Below, piece by piece: positions 20,237 to 32,200 of a DNA stretch of 64,000 bases. The notes beneath the pieces were generated by a model, which was not told where the DNA came from, did no database searches, and saw nothing but the letters and a program-made list of their open reading frames with translations. The DNA is taken from NCBI RefSeq assembly GCF_018812025.1, contig NC_063049.1, positions 17,549,258-17,613,257 of the forward strand. Direction: 5' to 3'. Within the stretch, counting starts at the first letter, position 1; every line of letters begins with the position of its first letter. This stretch comes from Megalobrama amblycephala (Eukaryota; Chordata; Actinopteri; Cypriniformes; Xenocyprididae). The position numbers and the translations under genes are program-made.

Positions 20237-23200
20237 TTTCACAAAAAGTTTCAAAGAAAAAAATACAAGATTAGATTACCAGATACCAGATTATCAAACA
20301 GGGTATGCAATATTGTATAAACAGTTTTGGAATGAATTTTTAGCTAAAAATATGTGTAATATGTACAATTAATATATTGTATTACATTATATATACTGTA
20401 TGTAATATGTGATATGACATTTGTGCAAGATTTTGGTCATACTGTCTAAACCTACACAATTTGTCTATGGTAAATGAAAGTCTCGATGGAATTCAAATAA
20501 GTTGCGCAAGTTTCATGGTTTATTCAGCACTGTCCAAATTGGTCTGGCGTCACACAATACAGTCAGTGGGATGTGGGAATAAACTGATTCACTATCCTGT
20601 GGGTCGACAAATAATTGGTTCACACTGTGCGGTTCAGTTGGCTAGAGTCTTTTTTTACTTTGGTTTCCCATAAATTACAAAACTAAAAAATAAGGCTGCA
20701 TTACTATGAAAGGTTGTTCCATCAGGTAGTTTGGCATTCAGATGTGAGCGAACTGTTCAAAATCGGTTGAACTTACCGATGACTCGCTGTCCCGTATCAG
20801 AAAGTCCCCTTCCGCTCCTCTCTCATTAAGCGCACACTCTGCTTGGTGCCGTGTCACGTTACCATAGTACCAATCCTTTCCAGCAAATTTGCCTGTGCGT
20901 GAGGGCACTGTGTGACTGATGTGAGGCGAGCCATGACTTGACCCTAAGCTCTTTGCTACTGGTCCATCACTGAGCACTACCACATAGTTCTTGGGCACAA
21001 GGCCGACCATGCCGCGGCTGTTTTTACACCTCCACCACTCTGGGTCATTCTCTGGCTTTTCCAAAACCTCCATAGTCTCACCCTTCTCAAAGTTTAGTTC
21101 CTCCTCTGTAACTGAGCTGAAGGGGTACAGAGTCTGGACCACATGCAGAACGGAGCTCCCGGAGCCTCCTGGCCGGCCGTTGGCCATCGCCGCCCCTTGG
21201 CCCACCTTCAAAGACCGGAAGCCCCCCAACGTGTCACTAAAGACCCCGTCATGGTCTGCGTATCCCACCTCCTCTTGGACATAGTTGGATGGAAACCAAC
21301 CAACACGGCCGGCATGGCTGCCCCTCCACCAGCCGTCACTGCACTTCTCCATGACGACCACCCTCTCCCCTTTAATGAGGTTGAGTTCATCTTCACGCTC
21401 AGCTGCGTAAGAGAACTTCACCAGTGCGGGAATGTTCAGGTCATAGATCCGCTCGGCCCCGCCCCCTCCACCTCCTCCTGCGCTGCCATTGGATGGGTAT
21501 TCTGCCTCTGTGCTGGGTGTGGGAGATGGATCACGAGCACTGGTCTTCCTTTTCGTTTTTCCCAGGCCTGAGAGGAATAGAAAGAGGCAGAACAGTAAGG
21601 AAGTGAAAATCTTGAAGAAAGCTGTCAAAACTAGGGGTGTAACGGTACACGTATTCGTACCGAACCCTTTCGGTACGGTGCACGTGTGTACCGAAGCATT
21701 ACATTGCAACATTGTAGCCTAACCACTAATAATCGCAATAAGCTCTGTGTTTTGTTACTTTCGATAAGAAGAAACAAAGTGTCTTCCTTCAAATTCTGTA
21801 CACAAAATTACGAAATTCAAAGTGAACGCGATCATCTCTTCCTTACAGAATAAACATGAAAGAACATCTGAAGGTATTGTTGAAAGATACAGTACAACTT
21901 ACTGAAATGGTCATATCTCTTGTAATTGCTCAATCAGTTTCAACAGCGGAAAGACATTAATGAAAACTTGTAAACAATATGTCATGTAGCATTTACTTCA
22001 GAAAAGCCATTCAGTGTCCGCAGTTTGTTAGTTCACTAGAGAAATGAAATCTTTGGCTAAATACATGTACTGTTTTATTTTACTTAACCTTTTAGTGATG
22101 GTTTGATTGAAAACCGTACCGAACCTTGACTTAAAAACCAAGGTACGTACCGTTACACCCCTATTCAAAACAGAAAAAAACCAAGGTGATTCATTTGAGT
22201 CTAGGCAGATCATTGATATGATGATAAACATATGATATGCCTTTCTATTGCAATGTACTTGCTGGTTGCAAACACAACAATAAACATTTAGTGTGACCAG
22301 AAAGACACTTAGTGAATGGTTCTTTTGAATGAATCGGTCACAAAGACAAAAAGAAAATTTATTGGTTGCCAAATGGGAGAAAAATTATTTGCCAATATGT
22401 TGGTGAAGCGAGTGGTGCAGAAATCACAGACTTCTTTAAATTCCTTACGATTTCCATTCCTACTCTCCAATGAACCGCAGACTGCCAAGTACCTTTAAGT
22501 TCCCTGATGTCTTAAAGCATTACATTTTCTCCTACTATAGAAAAATGCCACCACTTCAGGGCAAATAGAAGCTGATCTACTCAAGACTAGGGATCTGACA
22601 GAGAAGGCTGTGTTAAAGGCCACGGAAGAAAGTAAACACTTGAGTCCTTAGGGGTGCATTGGGAACCATGGAAGAAAAGAGAGATTAAGGATTACAGACA
22701 TTCAAATTCAGCTTTAAAGAGAAATGGGATTACTGTGATCTGGTTATCTAACATAGGAACCTAAGAAACAGACAATGGTTTGAGCACAGATCATAAAGAC
22801 ATACACGTACACCACTATCACAAAAAAATAAATAAATAAAATAAAATAATACAAAATAAAATAAAAGTGAAATCTTGTACAGATTATGCTTAATAACTAG
22901 AGATAAATTGGTATGAAAATTTCATATCGATTATAGTGACCAAAATGATCATGGTTATTGATATTATCACGGTATTTTTAAAATATGCTGGAAATATTCA
23001 AAAAGTACTGATACACACACTGGAACATATTTCAAATATGGTTTTAATGACAATTAAAATATGAAATGGTAATACTAAATGTCGGGAATTTTATTGTGGT
23101 TTATCGTCAAACCGGTAACCGTTTCATCCCTATTAATAATCAATGTGCAAGATTAAAATCTGTTGTTCTTTTATATAGGATAGAGTTGTCAAATGTACTG

Positions 23201-26200
23201 ACTTCGGTTCCAATCGGTTCTGAAATTTTAAAAAATGTGAAGCTTTGAGCGCTGTTGAGCGGCTTGGTAAACACCTCTGATATGTCATCGGATATGTCTG
23301 TAATTGGCTACAATGATCAATTCACAGGAGCGTTTGAAAGAGCAAGGAAGTGTTTGAATTTAAAAGAGTTTTGAAAGCGGGAACATTTGACATTTCAAAG
23401 CAGGCGTCTATCAGCGGACTAGTCCACGACAGACGCCTGCTATCAGACGCTCCCATGTGTATCTGTGTAAGCGCTTGGCGAAGAGCATCATTGATGACTA
23501 TTTACAATGATTTTGAAGCGTTGATCATTGAAGCCAATCACAGACATATCCGATGAGCGCGTCAATACAATGGCCAATCAGAGGTTTTTACGAATCCGTG
23601 CTCAAAGCATCACATTTTTTAAATTCCGGTACCGATGTGGTACCGAAGTCAGTACTTCTGACAAATCTAATATAGGACAGGTCAAAAACTGTTCTAGCAA
23701 AACCAGATACACACATAGGTATTTGCCCATTTTCCAATTTTGCTCTGCATATAAACACAATAACCAGGATTCTTGCTGCCTATTCAATGTGTGCATGTCT
23801 TGTGCATGTTTTGGTGACAAAACTGGAGAAAAGCCTTAAGATTTAAAAATCTTGTTGTTTGGTTTTTTTAATGAGCTGATTTTTGTCCGTTATCAGTATT
23901 TCGCTGTACATGTCAATACATTTATTCTCTAAAAATGCCACTGAAACAGACAGGTACCCTGCTGTATCCCAAGTAGGGCCCTGGTTTGCATCTGAGTGTC
24001 CTGACAAGGCAGCCAAAAATAAGCCTTCTCGCTTGTTTCCAGGTAACAGAGGAGATCTGCCACCGTCTCCTCTACTGATCCCTTGTGGACACGTACAACA
24101 CATAATCAAAATCTTCATGTGTGTGCATGACATGTGCACGTTCAGTACATAGTGTAGTGAGGTGTGGATATTTTGAGCTGAGGCCTGGTAACTCCTTGCA
24201 TATTCCTAACCCTAGCTGTCTGTGAGCAACTCAGTCGCAATGGGCCTCCCAAGCAACCGGGGCAGTATGCTGGAGCTGCTATGTACTGATAAGACTGGGA
24301 AAGGTGCAAGGAGAAGACACAAAAAAACCACAACCACCCTATAATGATAAAAATCCACCCACTCCTCATTTTTTAATCCCCATAAATTATAAGCAGTGTC
24401 TCAGAACAAGCCATTTGCATATTCTGGGCAAAGTGACGACACTTTGCACAGGCCCCACCCACGACTGCTGGCGGACTCTGCCGTATCCACATAGACCTCT
24501 ACCTGAGCAAGTTGTACACTGTCTGCCATTTTCTCCAGTCCGGAGCAGCTGTAGCAACAACAATGTCTAGTAAGCAACTCAGGTGTTTTGTTGTTGGATG
24601 TAAGAGTGAACATAAGTCTTCTTGTACTCCCAGAGCCGCTGAAGACGCAGTGGATTTGTTTTGTTTTTGAAGAGAATGCGCCCCCACCAGTGTTGGGCAC
24701 GTTACTTTAAAAAAGTAATTAGTTATAGTTACTAATTACTTCTCACAAATAGTAACGGCGTTAGTAACTGAGTTACATCATTTTAAAAGTAACTAATTAC
24801 CAGGGAAAGTAACTATTGCGTTACTTTTTTTTTAAATATGTCAAATAACTTGAATGCCCCCAATATTAAATTTAAGTCTAAGAATAAGTTATTCTTGATC
24901 CGACTCGTGACGATGAGCTCTTGCTTATGAAATTTCTCTGTAGGCCTACTCTACAATAGGTGTTGGTAGCCATTAAAGAAAATGTAGTTTCATATTTATG
25001 TTTAAATAGTCCTATGTTATGTTTTAAATTAATTTACTTGATTATGAAAAGTGAATAGCATGAGTGAAATGCATCATAAGATGCGCAATTGAATCCAATC
25101 ATGGAATGGGTCAGACATGATTTTAAACACATCATTAGGTTCTGTTTTGTAGAAAGCCTTTCTTTAAAGTGGATTTCGTTTTGTAAAAATTGTATCTTAA
25201 TTTTAATCAATGTTTCATCAACCAATTGCCTGGATTTAATAAATAAGAAGCAAATATAGCAGACAATATAATCATGGCAGGCGCGGACGCGATCACTGGC
25301 GCGTGAACTGGAGCGCGACTTATAGGCTAAATAAACCGAAACTCAGCGGCTGCTTGCCTCACATACATGAGAAATACATCTATAGAAAGCTTGAAATATC
25401 TAAAAACGAAAAGAAATAGGCTACTCTGATTATGTAGACTAAACCGAAAGAAATGTGCATTCTCTCTCAAGGCGCGCCCACAATGAGCAGATAACGAGAG
25501 TCAGCAATGTCAACTTCATCTTCACAGCCGACACTGATTAAGAAAACATTACTTTATTAATAAACAATTAAAATGTCTCCTTGCTGTTTTGGTCACATTC
25601 ATAATTATTACTTTTGCCGTGTTTTTATGGCAAGCTTTATGCGTGCGCTTGAGTTCTATATAGCCTATATTACATAAACGCATTATTATGGTTTATTCGC
25701 TCCAGTATTTAAGAAATTAAATTAATATAAATGTGATTAGTCAACTAACGGCTTAAATTAATAACTACTAGTCGACTAGAAAACTTATTTCACATATAGG
25801 TATCCTGCATGTTCACAAAGGGTATTCTGGCTTGAGCTCGCGTTCCGCTCGAATGCTCACAGACACATACACACAGAGCAACGTTTATTATTATCAGTTT
25901 AAAATTATATTTGTGTATGGCTATCCGCAGCACACCCCAGAGAAAAAACTTTGCAGGTCCTATGGCTGCAGAGCCTACTCGGATGAAAACCGCTTCAGTG
26001 AGCTCAATTATAGTAACGCGGCATTTTTTTTTGCCAGTAACGGTAACGGCGTTATAACGGGAGAAAAAGTAATTCGTTTGATTACTCGTTACTGAAAAAA
26101 GTAACGGCGTTAGTAACGCCGTTTATTTATAACGCCGTTATTCCCATCACTGGCCCCCACATACCAAAATTCTTTTGTGTCCGTGCAAATCATTTTGCAC

Positions 26201-29200
26201 CTGACTGCTTTGTGAACGAGGGTCAATACAAAGGGACGACAGAAAACAGGTTCTGCTAAAAAGTTGTTACTAAGGATGGATCAGAACCAATTGTTCGTGA
26301 TCCAGCTTATAGTCTCCGGATACTGGTTACGACAGTAATGAAAGGTAGAGCGAGCACTTTATAACATTTCATCTGAGTTGTTTTATGGATAAAAAGTTTA
26401 TCAGTTTATTAAGCGGCCCCGGAAAAGGCATAAGGTCTGTATATATTTGTTTACTGTTAGTTGTAACGAGTGTTTTTGTGTAATTCGTTGTGTATGTTGA
26501 TGATAATGCAAGGGAGAGAGAGAGTTTATGGATAAGACTTTAATGCGCACTTCTTGTACTGTGTTTTATTCAGCTCTTACTGTGATTTTCTAGAGTGAAA
26601 ACAGATGCTTCATCTTTTGTGTGAAGTACAATAAATGTCATAAAACAAAAGTTTTGGCCATCATTCGGACAGGGGCTGCTACAACAGGCTTGTACTAATA
26701 GTGGATAAAAGCAAGATGACAACATAATTTATAACCGTAATTAAACTAAACTATACCTGTTCTATCTCCATGCAGCATATATTCTCTTGCTCTGTAGGCA
26801 TCATTGTCCGACTCCGGTTCGAACTGAACACTGCTAAACACCGCAGTGCATGAAATTGTCCTGTTTATTTGTTTGTTGCATGAGCTCTTGAAGCCCCACC
26901 CTCCTCTTGAAAGGGGGCATTTGCATTAAAAAGGACACACACAAAAACAGCGTCTTTTTGCAAGTGATGCACAGAATAACAGAACATTTGATATCTGTCA
27001 CAATTCTCTAGGAGCCTATCAAATGAACTGCAAAGCTTTCACACATGCATCCATGTGTGCTTGCACACGCATACACACAAACATCTCTTGCACATGAGTC
27101 ATATGTGTGAAGACAACAAAAGAAAGAAGCAGCCCCATTTTCCATTAGTCCTCAACTCCTGGGTCCTTGACCACTGAAGTACACTTAACAGGTAATTCCC
27201 CTAGGGATGTCAGTCTCACACCACACTGCACATTTACCTGGAAATACCTCTGCCAAAGGCTTTCTGAGGTGAGAATTAACTGGAAACAATTCCTAACTTT
27301 AAAGTAAGATATATCAACCCTTTGCAGTCTGGAATAGGGATGGGCTTAAGTACCTAACTACTCTGAAGTGAATACAATAATCAATCATGATATGAAGTTA
27401 TTCATGTGAATTAAAATTTGAGCAAATGTAGTTGTTCTTACTGATACTATACATGTTTATTTGGGAATGAGGGTTACACAGAACTTTCAGACCCTGTTTA
27501 CACCTGGTTTAAAGATGTGTTTTGGGCAATCAGATCACAAGTAGACAAGGGAGACACATTCCCATTTACACCTTTAACCCATCTCTTTTGTCCATCTTCA
27601 ACCACTTCTGTCCTGATTTCTTTGAGGGGAGGGTCTATACCATTTGCGTGTTACAAATCAGGAATGGTGAGAGAACATTGTGCTTGGTACATTTTTCATC
27701 TTCAAACCAAACTTGGGTCTTCAGTCGACAAAGTGTAAATCCCGTCTGGCTAGCATGCTTCCCATCATGCATTAGGTCAGTAGGTGGAGAGTAGGCGGTC
27801 TTTTGTGACGGTCTGAACCCAATCAACCACATGAGCATCTACACTATGAAAGCAATCTGGTCGAATGAGTTTTCGACTACCTCTGGAAGTGGTTGAAAGT
27901 GGACAAGCTCAAAACGTTTTAAACCCCGTTTACACCTGCATGTAGCATTGTCCACTTGTGATCCGATCGACCAAAACACATCTCCAGGTGTAAACAGGGC
28001 CCCAGCTCCTTGTGTCACTTTTATACATGCCCTGGCATTGACAATATTCTTAGATAATGTCAGGAAAAGTCTGTTTAAACTATCCAAACGCTCATCTGAT
28101 AATATAATGGAATGGAAATAGTTGCTAAGATAGGATTGGTCAGTAACGTTTTTATCGCGGGGCCTAACATTAGTGCTCTAAACAGTGACTTTCAGTTTGT
28201 AGTAGTAACAGCGTTCAAATCTCTATGATGGGGGAGTGACCTGGACTGCAAACAAGAACAGTTAGAAGTTAATCTTCCAGTTCAAAGGGAGTACAAACTT
28301 TTTCCCTATACTGGAACTCTGAGACTGTGTTGGCTGATAGTGGTATGAACTTCTGAGGCTCGTGCTGACAGGGAATGAATGCTGCAACACAAACAGAACA
28401 AAGACCTTTTGGGAAATCTCGAAATAGAAGCACGTCCCACCACCAGTGACAAATACGTGAGAGGAACGCCTGAGAAGGTGTAAAAAAGGAGGAGAAAGAA
28501 GACAGAAAAATCTATGAAAAGTCTTTGAGGTGAAAATGTGAAACCTCTTTTCAAAAGTCCCAGAGAAGTATGAAGCTGTTGATTTGAGCAGAGGAGATTT
28601 AAAGAGCTGATCTGGTCCATCTCAAATGACAAAAACATGGCACACCAAACTACTGCAAGTAATACAATAACAAAAACTCCCTCATGGCCGTTCCAACACA
28701 TTCATTTTAACAGAGCCAGACAGGCATATTCATACCCCATTCCACAAAGGTACTCACACAACTGTACACACACAAAGCCCTGATTTCTGCTTTTCCCATC
28801 TTTATTTACAAGTTGGCAAAATAATCACCCATTAACTCACATTTCCAGAAATCAATCACTCCTTTCTCCTTAACCTTTACACCTTCGGTTTATTGTACAT
28901 CTACTGTCCAATATAAAATTGACTTCTTAGCAGGCAAAATCATCCAACCATCAAAGCTGCAATAATGGTGCTCCCCCTACCATTATGCTGTCCATTAAGC
29001 TCCATACCACAATACTACCCAAATATCTCTTCATTAAATTAACTCTCCATCTATGTGATTAGCTTGGAACTTAACCCACAGTAAACCTGCAGACTCCATT
29101 CACTGAGTCCTGCCTCTATTAGGGAAATAAAATGTTGCAGATGAAGAATGTTTTTAGACAGGGGGACTGTTCCTATCTTAGCACATCTCAACATCCACAT

Positions 29201-32200
29201 AGTGCAGTATTGATATTTTAGAAGGTGATAGAATCCCCAAAAGTGACAGAAAAAGGAATAAGCTAAAATAAATGCAGGGAAAATAAAAATGGCAAGACTT
29301 TTGTCAAAAGTACTAGTAAGTCAATACTAAAGTTAGTGCATGTATGAGTATTCATGCTGTGCTATAATGTGCGTGTGAACAATCAAATGCATTTTTTGGT
29401 CAAAATGCCTGTCCTAATGTGGTTTTAATGTAAACACAGTGGGTTGCTCAAATGCTGAACTTAACTCTTTGAAGTCTACGAGACCCTAGGGCAGGGCTAT
29501 TCAACTGGCGGCCTGCCAATCATCTTTATCCGGCCCGAGGGCACCCCAACCTACCTCCTCCTCCTTTCCTGGCAGTGCGGCTAAATTTGGTTAGATACTG
29601 CAGTGGCGCCTGCAGCTGTATGGCTATATACACACACTGTTCGTACCATGCACGTTCATCCGACTGACCTGAGAAACGTTTTCCGTGCAAATATTTCAGC
29701 AGTTATTATGTGTGTCCCATATTTCTGTCGACTGAACCAGTGGCAGTGATACCAATCATTTGTGAATTATTCATTCTTTTGGTTCGATTCTTTCTTTTCC
29801 GTGAATTGGCCAAACATGCTTGCATAACTATCTGAAACGATTTGGATTTGTTCGGACCGCTCTGTCACTGAATCATCTGAAGTGGTTTCTTGGTCAGTAA
29901 CAACAAATACAGAACAAATAGCACTGTTTTCAGGTGTTTCACTAGTTACATAATATTTGGTATATAATACTGGTAATATTTTCATTTAAGCCTATAATAA
30001 TTCTTACTAATAAGAACCCCCCACATCTTTCAAAGCATATTTATCTATTAACAGCCACTTACAGTAAAGGTAGCTGTATGCACCAGTCAAGCAACTTCAA
30101 TCGAAATGATAGACCTTTTCGGTTACGCAAATGTTGCTGGATTGGGCTAGTTTGGGATACCCAAACAAATGGAGATATTAGCACCACAGAGCTACATTCT
30201 TTGCACTTTTTTGTTCTCTTCATGGAATGATTTATTAGGAGATGCCAATTCAGAGCACAACTCTCAGGAGATGCAAGTGGAATGATGGTAAGTGTGTGTG
30301 AGTTCTGGAACTCAGAGGTGCCAAGAGGAAGTGTGTGTGAGTGTACGCTGACAGTTCTTTAGCGAGATCCTCTGATCTTCAAAGAGTGACAGGTTTTGAG
30401 TTCAACAGGATGGAGGGAGGGTTTGAGTGCAGGTATCCGTGACAACCACCAATCAGAGGTCCCATGTGGCCTCTCAGTGGGAATTAATTCCCAATGCAGT
30501 ATTAACTTAGAAGGTCACTGCCGCATATTCATGACCTTCCTCTTGGTATACAAGTAAATGGTCCCCTGTTATCTTTGTTTCACAGATTATGGGGGAATAC
30601 TAATGTAATCATAACATTTCACAAATTAAAACAAAAAATAAAATTAAGTCACTCCCACTGTGCTGATCCATGTCTACTGTTCATTATCGCAAGCTGAATG
30701 TTTTGCTGTGGATAAACAGTTTAAATCTGAATGAGGAGTCTCATTTCAACACTTGCCTAACCTGCTTTAACAATTCTCCACTGAACCTACCTGGAATTCA
30801 CACGCATTCACTCATACACAATAGAACACAATGGAAAGGAAGCAGGTAAAATGTAACACTGTTTTCATGAAAACTGAATGATGGCCTACTCCAGTTTCAT
30901 TGGCTGTCACAGGGATCCGCATGGGGAAAATGCATTGCGTTTAACAACTTCAGTAGCTATTAAACCTCTCCACGTCTCTACCCCCCGCAGCAAAGGAGGC
31001 ATTATCGATTCACTGCTTCCCGTTGTTCAAAGCTCATTAACAAAATAACAAAATGTTATTTAGAGCTCATTAACTCTTGGTAATCACATATGGGATGAAC
31101 AAAAGCATAGACGGGCATAAGCATGCTCTAATGGAAAGATTTCAGGGAAAGATTTTTTTTTAAATCTTTCAGGAAAGATTTAAAAAACAACAACAACAAC
31201 AACAAAAAAAACATAAAAATACAATGGTCAGTGCAGTGTGGATGGTAGGGCTGGGCGATGTATCGAATGCTTTTGTCACGCGCATTTCTTCAGTAAAGCC
31301 GGTTCCCTGATTACCGCTAAATCGCCATCACCTGCTTTCAAATGGAGCGGCATTTAATAGACAGAGTCGTAGATCACTGATAAGCCACGCAATATCGCGT
31401 TCAATATCGATATGTATCGCCGATTTAGCGGTAATCAGGGAACCGGCTTTACTGAAGAAATGCGCGTGACAAAAGCATTCGATACATCGCCCAGCCCTAG
31501 TGGATGGTATCTTAAAGGGTTAGTTCATCCAAAAATGAAATTTCTGTTATTAAGTACTCACCCTCATGTCGTTCCACACTTGTAAGTCCTTTGTTCATTT
31601 TCGGAACACAAATTAAGATATTTTTGATGAAATCCGAGGGCATCTGATCCACACATTGGCAGCAACGTCGTTGCACCTTTTGACGTCCATGAATATATAT
31701 AAAAACAAACAAAACTAAACTAAAGAGACAGGATATGATAGGGATCATACAAATTGGTGAGGACCTTTATTAGATTCCTATGGGACGGTTTAATTTATGA
31801 TCAATTAAAATTTGTCTGGATGCTCCGACAGACTGGCACCCCTTGGTACACACTAAATCATCATGAATGAAGGTCTTACGGGTGTGGAACGACACAAGGA
31901 TGAGTACTTAATGACAGAAATTTCATTTTTGGGTGAACTACCCGTTTAAATAAAACAGAATGCAAGATCTTTTAAAGTTTTCCATATTCTCTTCTCCAAA
32001 CTTTCCAGGTTACATTCTCAACCAGTACCCCTGAATTCATTTTCCCCATCTGCAGTATATGGAAATGGGAACACTCTGGCCTAGAACTCGGGCGTTTCTT
32101 GAGCAGGGCAGAAATTGGGATGTACTGCAGCAAGAAATCCATTAATCCTCACACACCTGTAGTGTCTTACCTAAATGTAGGTCCTGAGACAGCCCATGGG

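Noticed and set aside
20991..21722. Several plus-strand open frames of 60-142 codons
   Set aside because: They lie antisense to the nck2 exon at 20777-21567 and reflect its GC-rich codons.
28306..28701. 131-codon minus-strand open frame in the large nck2 intron
   Set aside because: No recognisable family, low-complexity hydrophobic stretches, no flanking splice sites in frame.
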